A DNA stretch of 64,000 nt, from NCBI RefSeq assembly GCF_001422045.1, contig NZ_LMLW01000014.1, forward strand, positions 31,745 to 95,744, written 5' to 3'. Source of the stretch: Sphingomonas sp. Leaf242. GTDB lineage: Bacteria; Pseudomonadota; Alphaproteobacteria; Sphingomonadales; Sphingomonadaceae. The position numbers and the translations under genes were made by a program. Shown piece by piece: positions 26,520-35,179 of this stretch (positions are counted from its first letter, which is position 1; each line of letters opens with the position of its first letter). The notes beneath the pieces were generated by a model that worked only from the letters and a program-made list of their open reading frames with translations, did not search any database and was not told the DNA's origin.

Positions 26520-27571
26520 ACCGAGAGTCCGCGGCGCTGGTCGGCGCTGTGCTCAGCGACGATCGCTTCCCACCAGTCCTGGTTGTCGAGATACCAGGCG
26601 ACGGTCTTCTCGATGCCGGTCTCGAACGTCTCGGTCGGCGTCCAGCCGAGCTCGTCCCTGATCCGCGTCGCGTCGATCGCATAGCGCTTGTCGTGGCCGG
26701 GCCGGTCGGCGACATAGGCGATCTGCGTCGCATAGGACTGGCCATCGGCGCGCGGGCGCAGCCGGTCGAGGATCGCGCAGACGGTCTTCACGACCTCGAG
26801 GTTCTGCTTCTCGTTGTTGCCACCGACATTGTAGGTCCGGCCGGGCTCGCCCTTTTCGAACACCGCATGCAGCGCACGGACGTGGTCTTCGACGAACAGC
26901 CAGTCGCGGACCTGGTCGCCCTTGCCATAGACCGGCAGGTCGGCACCCGCGAGCGCCTTGACGATCATCAGCGGCACCAGCTTTTCGGGGAAGTGATAGG
27001 GCCCGTAATTGTTCGAGCAGTTGGTGATCAGCACCGGCAGCCCGAAGGTGTGACCCCAGGCGCTGACGAGATGGTCGGAGCCCGCCTTCGATGCCGAATA
27101 GGGCGAGCGCGGATCGTACGGCGTCTCCTCGGTGAACAGCCCGGTATCGCCGAGCGAGCCGTAAACCTCGTCGGTCGAGATGTGATGGAACCGGAAGCGC
27201 TCGCGAGCCGCCTCCTCGAGCGACAGCCAATAGGCGCGCGCTTCGGCGAGCATCGTGTAGGTACCGACGACATTGGTCTGGACGAACGCGCCGGGGCCGT
27301 CGATCGAGCGATCGACATGGCTCTCGGCCGCCAGATGCGTGATCACGTCGGGCTTGAACTCGGCGATTGCCGCGCGGACCGCCTCGGCGTCACAGATGTC
27401 GCCCTGGACGAAGCGGTAGCGGTTCGACTGCGCGACCCGCTCGACCGTCGTCAGCGTGCCGGCATAGGTCAGCTTGTCGAAGTTGAGCACCTCGTACTGC
27501 GTGTTTTCCAGCAGATGGCGGACGAGCGCCGAGCCGATGAAGCCGGCCCCGCCGGTGACGAAAATGCGCAT
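26516..27571 (-). CDS. rfbB: dTDP-glucose 4,6-dehydratase
   Basis: RfbB converts dTDP-glucose to the 4-keto-6-deoxy sugar. The 351-residue protein has GGAGFIGSALVRHLL (NAD site, residues 7-21), HLAAESHVDRSIDGP (about 80-95), the catalytic STDEVYGSLGD, PYSASKAGSDHLV with Tyr-x3-Lys, and NNYGPYHFPEKLVPL. This is the full set for the family at the standard length. Genes rfbC (11 bases upstream) and rfbD (4-base overlap) share the strand. Confidence 0.96.
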   Translation of the reverse strand: MRIFVTGGAGFIGSALVRHLLENTQYEVLNFDKLTYAGTLTTVERVAQSNRYRFVQGDICDAEAVRAAIAEFKPDVITHLAAESHVDRSIDGPGAFVQTNVVGTYTMLAEARAYWLSLEEAARERFRFHHISTDEVYGSLGDTGLFTEETPYDPRSPYSASKAGSDHLVSAWGHTFGLPVLITNCSNNYGPYHFPEKLVPLMIVKALAGADLPVYGKGDQVRDWLFVEDHVRALHAVFEKGEPGRTYNVGGNNEKQNLEVVKTVCAILDRLRPRADGQSYATQIAYVADRPGHDKRYAIDATRIRDELGWTPTETFETGIEKTVAWYLDNQDWWEAIVAEHSADQRRGLSV

Positions 27572-27582
27572 CGGTCTATCCT

Positions 27583-28155
27583 TCAGACGAGCGGGCCGAG
27601 TGGGCGGCCGTCATAGGGGAATGGGCTGTCGAAATCGGCGAGCAGCGGCTGGACCTGATCCTTCGCGCTCAGCTCGGGCGTGGTGCCGGCGGGTATTGGC
27701 CAGGCAATGCCGATCGCGGGGTCATCCCAGCGTACACCACCATCGGCTTCCGGTGCGTAGGTATCCGAGCATTTGTATGTCACTTCGCAATTGGCTTCGA
27801 GCGTCACGAAACCATGCGCAAAGCCGATCGGGATGAAAAGCTGATGACCGTTTTCAGCGGACAGCTCGGCCCCGACCCACTGCCCGTAAGTCGGGGATTC
27901 CTGACGCACATCGACCGCGACGTCGAAGATCCGCCCTCGGACGCACCGGACCAACTTGTCCTGCCCACGGGGGGGGGTCTGAAAGTGCAAGCCGCGCAGG
28001 GTAAACGCCGGTACCGACAGCGAGTGATTGTCCTGCACGAAGGTGCATGAGATGCCCCGATCCGAAAATGCTGGCACCGAGTATACCTCGGTGAACCAGC
28101 CACGGGAGTCGCCGAAACGACGGGGTGCGATGAGCTTTACCGGTGAGTAGTCCAC
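27583..28155 (-). CDS. rfbC: dTDP-4-dehydrorhamnose 3,5-epimerase
   Basis: RfbC epimerises the keto sugar at C3 and C5. The 190-residue cupin has RRFGDSRGWFTEVYS (about 11-25), CTFVQDNHSLS (about 37-47) with the catalytic-region Asp-Asn-His, LRGLHFQ (about 53-59), VRCVRGRIFDVAVDVR, and IPIGFAHGFVTLE. All are hallmarks of the family. It is the first gene of the minus-strand rhamnose operon. The upstream 317-base divergent gap to the barrel gene should contain its promoter. Confidence 0.95.
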   Translation of the reverse strand: MDYSPVKLIAPRRFGDSRGWFTEVYSVPAFSDRGISCTFVQDNHSLSVPAFTLRGLHFQTPPRGQDKLVRCVRGRIFDVAVDVRQESPTYGQWVGAELSAENGHQLFIPIGFAHGFVTLEANCEVTYKCSDTYAPEADGGVRWDDPAIGIAWPIPAGTTPELSAKDQVQPLLADFDSPFPYDGRPLGPLV

Positions 28156-28472
28156 TCGCCCCTATAAGGGGACGCGATAATTGATGGCAATCTTTCTCGG
28201 TCATGTGGGTGATTTGACATGTTTGTAACGGTCCTTCGTGTGGAATGGCTGTAGGTCGTCCCGCAAAGCGAACCCGCTGCGGTACCCTCTGGATGTCCCG
28301 CCGGATGTCGTTTGGCTAACCGAAATTTAACGAAGCTAAAATATCGGGAACCAAGTGGCGTGGCGAACCTGTGGCCCAAAAGCCACGCTTCGATTATTCT
28401 ATGTTAGGCGGGGAACGTCCCGCCAGCGCCACGGTTTCAACGTCGTCTACCGTACCAATCAAGGATGTTTAC
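28156..28472. promoter_or_regulatory. Divergent intergenic region between rfbC and barrel protein gene
   Basis: This 317-base region must carry the promoters of the rhamnose operon (leftwards) and the barrel gene (rightwards). On the plus strand GGAAC at 28412-28416 is followed after 16 bases by GGTTT, close to the GGAAC-N16/17-CGTT pattern of EcfG (general stress) sigma promoters in alphaproteobacteria, 40 bases before the barrel ATG. The match is imperfect at one core base. Confidence 0.35.
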
Positions 28473-29120
28473 ATGCGTAAAATCGTTGCGCTCTGCGCGA
28501 TCGCGGGCTTTGCGGCCGTTGCTACCCCGGCCCTCGCACAGGATGCGACGCCGGACACGACCCAGACCACAACCGATACCGGCCCGACCTCGTTCCGCGG
28601 TTTCCGCATCGAAGGTAACGCTGGTGGCGATCGCTTCCAGTCGCAGGGCCGCCACGACGACAAGTTCGGCTACGGCGCGAGCATCGGCTTCGACGGCCAG
28701 ATCGGCGAGCGGATCGTGATCGGGCCGGAAGCGACCTACTGGCGTTCGAGCGGTTTCGGTGAAAACTGCACCGCTGGCGTTTCGGGCGGGTCGATCTGCC
28801 ACAAGTCGTTCGAGGAATATGGCGTCGGCGTCCGCGCAGGCGTTCTGGTCGCACCGCAGCTGCTCGTGTTCGCCAAGGGCGGTTACGTGACCAACGAGCA
28901 GCGCAAGCGCTTCGACGCACCGGCCGGCCAGACGAGCTTCTACAACCACTTCAACACCGACGGCTATCAGGTCGGCGGTGGCGTCGAAGCCTCGATGGCG
29001 AACCGCTTCCAGGGCCCGCTCTCGGGTCTCTACGTCAACGCGCAGTATGTCTACTCGCAGTATGACGACCACACCTCGCGTCAGCGCGTGATGGGCGGCA
29101 TCGGTATCCGCTTCAAGTAA
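28473..29120 (+). CDS. Outer-membrane beta-barrel protein
   Basis: The ATG at 28473 has AAGGA 7 bases upstream and gives 215 residues; frame extension upstream is not signal-like. A Sec signal peptide ends TPALAQ (residues 1-22). The mature part is alternating beta strands (FRIEGNAGGDRF, GYGASIGFDGQIGERIVIGP, GVRAGVLVAPQLLVFAKGGY) ending in IGIRFK with a C-terminal aromatic-basic motif, as in opacity/OmpA-like eight-strand barrels. Two cysteines in the loop (ENCTAG, SICHKS) may pair. A second barrel gene of the same type at 47428 is similar in plan but not close in sequence. Confidence 0.8.
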   Translation: MRKIVALCAIAGFAAVATPALAQDATPDTTQTTTDTGPTSFRGFRIEGNAGGDRFQSQGRHDDKFGYGASIGFDGQIGERIVIGPEATYWRSSGFGENCTAGVSGGSICHKSFEEYGVGVRAGVLVAPQLLVFAKGGYVTNEQRKRFDAPAGQTSFYNHFNTDGYQVGGGVEASMANRFQGPLSGLYVNAQYVYSQYDDHTSRQRVMGGIGIRFK

Positions 29121-29127
29121 GCGGTTG

Positions 29128-29159
29128 ACGCCATCGGTGGTCTCGACCGCCGATGGCGT
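29128..29159 (+). terminator. Hairpin terminator after barrel gene
   Basis: The inverted repeat ACGCCATCGG...CCGATGGCGT, extended by GGT/ACC inside, forms a stem of about 13 pairs with a CTCG loop, 8 bases past the stop. Only a short pyrimidine stretch (GCTTTG) follows, so it is a likely but not classic intrinsic terminator. Confidence 0.6.
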
Positions 29160-29332
29160 AGCTTTGCCGACAGGCAATCTGCCGCTAGGGACGATCTCGC
29201 TAGCGGCAGCCGTGGCATTCCTCGGTAAGCCACATTCCGACGTGGTCCTGCGTTGGGTTTCGAGGACAGATACGTGCAATTTCCCTACCGGGCCTTTTGC
29301 CGGGTCGATCGCAAGATCGACGACCGTCGGCC

Positions 29333-30541
29333 ATGACCATGGTTGACCGCCCGCCCGCCCCCGCTCGGAACGACGTTGCCGTGGCGCCTCCCCTACTAAT
29401 CGACGTCAGCCGCTCGATCTGGCGCTACTGGTCTGGTCGGCTGCCGACCGGCATCGATCGCGTGTGCCTGGCATATGTCGAGCATTTCGGCCTGCGCGCG
29501 CAGGCGGTCGTCCAGTGGAAGCGACGCCGCATCGTGCTCACCGCGGCCAATTCGCGACGCCTGATGACGCTGCTGGTCGCGCCGGGGCCTCCGTCCCGGC
29601 AGACGCTGATCGCGGTACTGGGCAAAGCGATCCCGACCGCGTTCGCCAGCGCGCCGCAGCGCGGTCAGCTCTATCTGAATATCGGCCATACCGGGCTGAA
29701 CGACGACAGTCTGGTGACCTGGATCGCCCACCATGGTCTGCGTGCGGTCCATCTGATCCACGATCTCATTCCGATCGAGACACCCGAATTCTGTCGGCCA
29801 GGCGAAGCCGGCCGGCACGTCCAGCGCATGACCAACGCCTTGCGCAGCGCAAGCGGGATCATCGGCAATTCTGAGGCCACGCTGACGGCGTTGCGCGACT
29901 TCGCCGCTCAGCATGGTCTCCCCTCCCCGCCGATGGTCGCCGCGTGGCTGGCCGGCGACGTGCTGCCGGCTGAGGTCGCGCCGACGCCCGCCGATCATCC
30001 CTATTTCGTGGTCGTCGGCACGATCGAGGGGCGCAAGAACCACCTGCTGCTGCTGCAGGTGTGGAAGCGGCTGGTCGAACGGCTTGGTGACGCGGCCCCG
30101 CGCCTGCTGCTGGTTGGACAACGCGGCTGGGAGGCCGAGGGCGCGTTTGCGTTGCTCGACCGCAGCATCGCGCTGCAGGGCGTGGTGATCGAACGCGGCC
30201 GCTGCGACGACCACGAACTGGCGGGACTGCTGAAGGGCGCGCGCGCGCTGTTGATGCCCTCGTTCGCCGAAGGGTTCGGCATGCCGGTGATCGAGGCGTT
30301 GCAGCTCGGCGCGCCGGTGATCGCATCCGACCTGGCCGTGTTCCGTGAGATCGCGGACACGATCCCGACGTTCATCCCGGTCCACGACGCGGGAGAATGG
30401 GAGCGCACGATCCTCGATTTCTGCGGCCCCTCCCCCGAACGCGCGCGGCAGATCGCGGCGATGCGCGCATACCGGGCACCAAGCTGGGAGGGCCATTTCG
30501 CGATCGTCGAGCGCTGGCTGGAAACCCTCCCGGCCCAATAA
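29333..30541 (+). CDS. GT4-family glycosyltransferase
   Basis: The product is 402 residues from the ATG at 29333 (another ATG at 29339). The N-terminal region starts LLIDVSRSIWRYWSGRLPTGIDRV, a form seen in sphingomonad capsule glycosyltransferases. The GT4 C-terminal domain has VVVGTIEGRKNHLLLLQVWKRL (about 223-244), LLVGQRGWE, and MPSFAEGFGMPVIEALQLGA (about 306-325) with the catalytic-region glutamates. It probably adds one sugar to the capsule repeat. It ends 13 bases before the end of convergent kdsA. No ribosome site is obvious. Confidence 0.85.
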   Translation: MTMVDRPPAPARNDVAVAPPLLIDVSRSIWRYWSGRLPTGIDRVCLAYVEHFGLRAQAVVQWKRRRIVLTAANSRRLMTLLVAPGPPSRQTLIAVLGKAIPTAFASAPQRGQLYLNIGHTGLNDDSLVTWIAHHGLRAVHLIHDLIPIETPEFCRPGEAGRHVQRMTNALRSASGIIGNSEATLTALRDFAAQHGLPSPPMVAAWLAGDVLPAEVAPTPADHPYFVVVGTIEGRKNHLLLLQVWKRLVERLGDAAPRLLLVGQRGWEAEGAFALLDRSIALQGVVIERGRCDDHELAGLLKGARALLMPSFAEGFGMPVIEALQLGAPVIASDLAVFREIADTIPTFIPVHDAGEWERTILDFCGPSPERARQIAAMRAYRAPSWEGHFAIVERWLETLPAQ

Positions 30542-30554
30542 AATCCCGGTAAGG

Positions 30555-31394
30555 TCAGAGCATCGGCGTCGCCTTGACCACCGCGTCGATCGCCATCAGC
30601 TGACGCAGCAACGGCTCCATGTCATCCAGCGGCCAGGCATTCGGGCCATCCGACAGCGCCTGGTCGGGATCGGGATGCGTTTCGATGAACAACCCCGCGA
30701 CGCCGGCACCGACCGCGGCGCGCGCCAGCAACGGCACGAACTCGCGCTGGCCACCCGATCGATCGCCCTGCCCGCCCGGCAACTGCACCGAATGGGTCGC
30801 GTCGAACACAACCGGGCATCCGGTGTCGCGCATGATCGCCAGGCTGCGCATGTCCGATACCAGATTGTTGTAGCCGAACGTCGCGCCGCGTTCGCACACC
30901 GTGAAGCTGTCCGGATCGCAGCCCGCCTCGGTCGCGGCGCGGCGCGCCTTGTCGATGACGTTCGTCATGTCGCCCGGCGCCATGAACTGCGCCTTCTTGA
31001 TGTTGACCGGCTTGCCGCAGGCCGCGACCGCCGCGATGAAATCGGTCTGGCGCGCGAGGAACGCCGGCGTCTGGAGCATGTCCACCACCTCCGCGACCGC
31101 CGCGACCTGCTCGGCGGTATGGACGTCGGTGAGAACGGGGACGCCGATCTCGGAGCGCACCTTGGCGAGGATCCGCAGGCCTTCGTCCATTCCGGGCCCG
31201 CGGAACGACAATCCGGAACTGCGGTTGGCCTTGTCGAACGAGCTTTTGTAGATCAGCAGGATGCCCAGCCGGTCCGCGATACGTTTCAGCGTCTCGGCGG
31301 TCGACAGCGCAAGCGCTTCGTTTTCGATCGCGCATGGACCCGCGATCAGGAACAAAGGTTCCGTCGACCCCACCGCCTTGCCGCACAATTGCAT
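30555..31394 (-). CDS. kdsA: 3-deoxy-D-manno-octulosonate 8-phosphate synthase
   Basis: KdsA condenses phosphoenolpyruvate with arabinose 5-phosphate to give Kdo 8-phosphate. The 279-residue protein has FLIAGPCAIENE (about 14-25), YKSSFDKANRSS (about 49-60), GVPVLTDVHT, FLARQTDF, KPVNIKKAQFMAP (about 127-139), ERGATFGYNNLVSDMR, DATHSVQLPGG and FIETHPDP, all matching the family. It is divergent from kdsD. In sphingomonads, which lack LPS, it would serve capsule assembly. Confidence 0.95.
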   Translation of the reverse strand: MQLCGKAVGSTEPLFLIAGPCAIENEALALSTAETLKRIADRLGILLIYKSSFDKANRSSGLSFRGPGMDEGLRILAKVRSEIGVPVLTDVHTAEQVAAVAEVVDMLQTPAFLARQTDFIAAVAACGKPVNIKKAQFMAPGDMTNVIDKARRAATEAGCDPDSFTVCERGATFGYNNLVSDMRSLAIMRDTGCPVVFDATHSVQLPGGQGDRSGGQREFVPLLARAAVGAGVAGLFIETHPDPDQALSDGPNAWPLDDMEPLLRQLMAIDAVVKATPML

Positions 31395-31563
31395 CTATCT
31401 TAACCCTTCGTCATTCGATGACCGCCGCAATTATCGGTATCAAACCGACATCGTTACGGTTGACCGCGAGAACTGTAAAAACTGGATCACCCGTCACACT
31501 TGCAGTATGGGCCGCGCGACGGCTCCCGGCCGTCGTGTATCTTTTAAGGGACGGATTCGCCAT

Positions 31564-32595
31564 ATGCGATATGACGAGCCCCTCCGGCGAGGTGACGAGT
31601 TGCAGTCCATGGAAATGCGTAAAGTCGGCGACGCCGCGCTGGTATCGGCGTTGAAGACGGTTCGGATCGAACAGGAAGCGCTCAACATTCTCGCGATCGC
31701 GCTGGAGAATTCGGCACTCCGCGATGCGTTCAAGCTGTCGGTCGCAGCGATCGCGGCGACCTCCGGCCGGCTGATCGTCAGCGGGATGGGCAAGAGCGGG
31801 ATCATCGGCCGCAAGATCGCCGCGACGATGACCTCGACGGGCACGCCGTCGCTGTTCATCCATCCGGGCGAAGCCAGCCACGGCGATCTGGGGATGATCA
31901 CCCCGAGCGATATCGTGCTCGCGATCACCTGGTCGGGCGAGACCGCCGAGCTCGGCGACATCATCGCCTATTGCCACCGGTTCAACATCACGCTGATCGT
32001 CGCGACCGCTAAGGCGAACAGCACCGCGGGCAAGGCTGCGCATATCTGCCTGGTCCTGCCGCATGTCCGCGAGGCGTGCCCGAACGAACTCGCGCCGACC
32101 TCGTCGACGACGCTGCAGGCGGTATTGGGGGATGCGCTGGCGATCGCGCTGATCGAGCAGCGCGGCTTTTCGAAATCCGATTTCCTGTCGCTGCATCCGG
32201 GCGGTCAGCTCGGTGCCAAGCTCGTCACCGTCGAGCAGTTGATGGGCCGTGGCGAAGAGGTGCCCGTGGTCCGGCTCGGTGCGTCGCTGATGGACGCGAC
32301 CTTCGAGATGAGCCGCAAGCGTTATGGCTCGACTGCGGTCGTCGATGCCGAGGGCAATCTGGTCGGCGCGTTTACCGATGGCGATCTGCGGCGCAGTTTC
32401 GCGACCCAGCATCTGCAGGATCCGATCGAGGCGCATATGACGCCGACCCCGCTCGCGGTGCCGCCAACGACGCTGTCGACCGAAGCGCTGCGCACGATGA
32501 ATGCTAATGCGGTCATGGTCCTGTTCGTGTGCGACGGGACCAAGTTGATCGGCGTGCTGCACGTCCACGACCTGTTGCGGGCTGGCGTCGTCTGA
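31564..32595 (+). CDS. kdsD: Arabinose-5-phosphate isomerase (KdsD/KpsF family)
   Basis: This enzyme makes arabinose 5-phosphate from ribulose 5-phosphate for KdsA. With the ATG at 31564 (AAGGGA upstream) it has 343 residues; an ATG at 31609 is an alternative. The SIS domain shows GRLIVSGMGKSGIIGRKIAATMTSTG (about 63-88), FIHPGEASHGDLGMI (about 93-107), ITWSGETAEL and CPNELAPTSSTT. Two CBS domains follow (about 210-260 and 275-335). KdsD and KpsF are not distinguishable by sequence, but linkage to kpsC favours the capsule role. The next gene overlaps its 3' end. Confidence 0.93.
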   Translation: MRYDEPLRRGDELQSMEMRKVGDAALVSALKTVRIEQEALNILAIALENSALRDAFKLSVAAIAATSGRLIVSGMGKSGIIGRKIAATMTSTGTPSLFIHPGEASHGDLGMITPSDIVLAITWSGETAELGDIIAYCHRFNITLIVATAKANSTAGKAAHICLVLPHVREACPNELAPTSSTTLQAVLGDALAIALIEQRGFSKSDFLSLHPGGQLGAKLVTVEQLMGRGEEVPVVRLGASLMDATFEMSRKRYGSTAVVDAEGNLVGAFTDGDLRRSFATQHLQDPIEAHMTPTPLAVPPTTLSTEALRTMNANAVMVLFVCDGTKLIGVLHVHDLLRAGVV

Positions 32596-33443
32596 CTCCC
32601 GTTCAATCTGGCGTTCAGCCTGGCGTCCAGCCACCTACAGACCTGATCGTCGTTCCGGCGCGATACGGCTCGACGCGGTTGCCGGGCAAGCCGCTGCTCC
32701 GGATTGCCGGCCGAACGCTGCTGGAGCGCGTCGTCCAGGTCGCGCACACCGCCGCGACGATCGCCGGCGGTTGCGACGTGGTCGTGGCGACCGACGACGA
32801 CCGCATCGCTGAGCACGCAGACTTACTCGGCTGCGACGCGGTGATGACGGCCCGTGATATCCGGTCGGGCTCGGGGCGCGCCTGTGCCGCGGCGGGGGGG
32901 CGTGACGTGCGGCCGCATATCATCGTCAACCTCCAGGGCGATGCACCGTTCATTCCGGCCGAGATGGTCGCCGCGCTGATCGCGGCCGCGCGGGCAAGCC
33001 CCGCCGCTTGCGTCACCCCGGTGGTGCAACTCGACTGGCCTGCGCTCGATGCGATGCGGGCGCACAAGGCGCGGTCGCCGTTCAGCGGTACGACCTGCGC
33101 CCGCGACGCCGACGGCAAGGCGTTCTGGTTCTCGAAGACGATCATCCCCGCGATCCGCGACGAAGACCGTCTCCGTGCGGAAAGCCCGCTGTCGCCGGTG
33201 TTCCGTCACCTCGGGCTCTATGCCTATCGGATCGACGCGCTCGAACGTTTCGAGGCGATGCCCCCGACCCGCTACGAGCGCCTCGAAGGGCTCGAACAGT
33301 TGCGCTTCCTCGAGATGGGGCTTGATATCCAGACGATCGCGGTCGCGCCGCCTACGCATGCCATGTCGGGGATCGACACGCCGGAGGACGTCGCGCTCGC
33401 CGAGGACCTGATCCGGCGCTTCGGCGACCCTTACGCGTCGTGA
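32529..33443 (+). CDS. kdsB: CMP-Kdo synthetase (KdsB/KpsU family)
   Basis: The enzyme activates Kdo with CTP. Conserved pieces are IVVPARYGSTRLPGKPLLRIAGRTLLERV (residues about 40-68), DVVVATDDDRI, MTARDIRSGSGR, IVNLQGDAPFI (with the QGD motif), and HLGLYAYR. A GTG at 32529 gives 304 residues and a 67-base overlap with kdsD. No other standard start lies in frame before the IVVPAR motif, so the exact start is uncertain and the true protein may be about 270 residues. The stop overlaps the phosphatase GTG by 4 bases. Confidence 0.85.
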   Translation: MRRDQVDRRAARPRPVAGWRRLTPVQSGVQPGVQPPTDLIVVPARYGSTRLPGKPLLRIAGRTLLERVVQVAHTAATIAGGCDVVVATDDDRIAEHADLLGCDAVMTARDIRSGSGRACAAAGGRDVRPHIIVNLQGDAPFIPAEMVAALIAAARASPAACVTPVVQLDWPALDAMRAHKARSPFSGTTCARDADGKAFWFSKTIIPAIRDEDRLRAESPLSPVFRHLGLYAYRIDALERFEAMPPTRYERLEGLEQLRFLEMGLDIQTIAVAPPTHAMSGIDTPEDVALAEDLIRRFGDPYAS

Positions 33444-34066
33444 TCCGAACGTTCGTCATCGTCCGCCACGGCAATACCTTTGCCGATCACGAAGCGCCGC
33501 GCCGGATCGGCGCGAGAACCGACCTGCCGCTCGTCGCCAGCGGGCATGAGCAGGCGCATCGGCTGGGAGGCTATTTCGCCGAACAGGGTTGGCGCTTCGA
33601 CACTATCCTCTGTTCGCCGCTCCTGCGGACGCGTGAGACCGCGGAGGCGATCCGCGGCGCGTTCGACGATGCGCCGACCGTCATCCCCGCGCCGCTGCTC
33701 GCCGAGATCGATCACGGGCAGGACGAGGATCGGATCGAGAGCGAGGTGATCGCGCGGATCGGCAGCGACGCGCTCGCCGCATGGGAAGCGCACGGCGTCG
33801 CGCCCCCCGGCTGGGTCGTCGATGCTCCGGCGCGACTGGCGGGATGGCGTGCCTTGTTTACGGAACAGGCGTTTACGGAACAGGTGGGAAGCACGACCTT
33901 GCTCGTCACGAGCAACGGTGCCGCGCGGTTCGCGCTGCTCGCCGACGCCGCCCTGATGACGCAGGCATGTGCGCTCCCCAGCTTGAAATTGCGGACCGGC
34001 GCGTTCGGGATCATCCGGAGCAGCGATGCCGGTTTGCAGTGCGTCGCCTGGGATCGGCGCCCATAA
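33440..34066 (+). CDS. Histidine phosphatase-superfamily protein
   Basis: This 208-residue member of the phosphoglycerate mutase/histidine phosphatase superfamily has the catalytic IVRHGNTFAD (His about 10, with RHG), CSPLLRTRETAEAI (about 59-72) with the second arginine, and LLVTSNGAARF where the usual second histidine would be SHG; here the residue is Asn, which is unusual. The GTG start overlaps the kdsB stop (GTGA). No KdsC (HAD-type Kdo 8-phosphate phosphatase) is in the window, so this could supply that step, but that is speculation from position only. Confidence 0.75.
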   Translation: MIRTFVIVRHGNTFADHEAPRRIGARTDLPLVASGHEQAHRLGGYFAEQGWRFDTILCSPLLRTRETAEAIRGAFDDAPTVIPAPLLAEIDHGQDEDRIESEVIARIGSDALAAWEAHGVAPPGWVVDAPARLAGWRALFTEQAFTEQVGSTTLLVTSNGAARFALLADAALMTQACALPSLKLRTGAFGIIRSSDAGLQCVAWDRRP

Positions 34067-34135
34067 ACTGCCTATGATCGATCCCGCTCGACCAGCATGC
34101 TTGCGTCCGTCGATCTCCTCGAAGAGAGGGTGGCG

Positions 34136-35179
34136 ATGAAACCGGCCCGTTACCTCTTATTGCCCTGGTGGATCGCGCAATTGCCGACCGGCGCCAAGGC
34201 CTTCAGCGACAATCCGATCATCGGCTCTCCGCTGCTCAATCGCTGGGGCCTGCATGTCGCACGGATTCGTCTGGCGGGGCGGCTGGCGTCCGCCCGTCGC
34301 AGGCGGCTCGCGCGTCTCGTGTCGCCCGAGGATCGCACCGCGTTCGACCGCGACGGCTTCGTCCTCAAGCCGGGCTTTCTGCCGGCCGATGTGTTCGCCG
34401 ATCTCAAGCGACAGGTGCTGGCGCACGTCGCCCCGGCGCGCGAGATGGTGCAAGGCGACACGATCACCCGCCGGATCGCGCTCGATCCCGCCGCGCTGGC
34501 GGCGATGCCGGCAGTCGCGGCGTTGGTCGGCAGTGCCCGGTGGCGTGGGCTGATGCGCTATGTCGGCAGCTTCGACAGCGAACCGGTCGGCTATATCCAG
34601 ACTATCCTCAGCCATGTGAGCGATGCCGCGCCCGACCCGCAGACCGCGCTGCACGCCGACACCTTCCACGCGACGGTCAAGGCGTGGCTGTTCCTGACCG
34701 ATGTCGCCGAGGATGAAGGCCCGTTGGTCTATGTCCCCGGGTCGCACCGGATGACGCCGCAGCGGCTGGCCTGGGAACGCGATCGCAGCGTTCGCGCGCG
34801 GTCTGGTCTCGATCGGCTGTCGGCGCGCGGATCGTTGCGGATTACGCCGGAAGAACTGCCGGCGCTCGATCTGCCCGAACCGCAGGCATTCGCCGTACCC
34901 GCCAATACCCTGGTCGTCGCGGATACGTCGGGGTTTCACGCGCGCGGTGCTTCGGTCAGACCATCGGTGCGGATCGAGATCTGGACCTATGGCCGGCGCA
35001 ATCCCTTCCTGCCCTGGACCGGGCTCGATCCGTTCAGCCTGCCCGGCATCGCCGAGCGTCGTGCGCCGCTGGCCTGGTCGATCCGCGACCGGTTGCGCGG
35101 GTTGCTGGGCCAGCCCTGGAGCGACGCCGGGCTGAAGACCGCGGCTGCGCCGGCGCATTCGGACGGGACGGTACCGTGA
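34136..35179 (+). CDS. Phytanoyl-CoA dioxygenase (PhyH)-family protein
   Basis: I choose the ATG at 34136, with GAGAGGG upstream, giving 347 residues. The double-stranded beta-helix core has the metal site ALHADTFHAT (His173-x-Asp175) and a distal histidine in SGFHARGASVRPSVRIEIW (about 268), with an arginine placed to bind 2-oxoglutarate. It would be an Fe(II)/2-oxoglutarate hydroxylase. It sits between a kds operon and kpsC, with kpsC starting inside its stop (GTGA), so its substrate could be a sugar such as Kdo, or the lipid anchor. That is inference from context. Confidence 0.8.
   Translation: MKPARYLLLPWWIAQLPTGAKAFSDNPIIGSPLLNRWGLHVARIRLAGRLASARRRRLARLVSPEDRTAFDRDGFVLKPGFLPADVFADLKRQVLAHVAPAREMVQGDTITRRIALDPAALAAMPAVAALVGSARWRGLMRYVGSFDSEPVGYIQTILSHVSDAAPDPQTALHADTFHATVKAWLFLTDVAEDEGPLVYVPGSHRMTPQRLAWERDRSVRARSGLDRLSARGSLRITPEELPALDLPEPQAFAVPANTLVVADTSGFHARGASVRPSVRIEIWTYGRRNPFLPWTGLDPFSLPGIAERRAPLAWSIRDRLRGLLGQPWSDAGLKTAAAPAHSDGTVP

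Noticed and set aside
30555..33443. Kdo genes as evidence of normal LPS synthesis
   Set aside because: No lpx or waaA gene is in the window, and the genes are linked to kpsC and kpsS, so capsule use is simpler.
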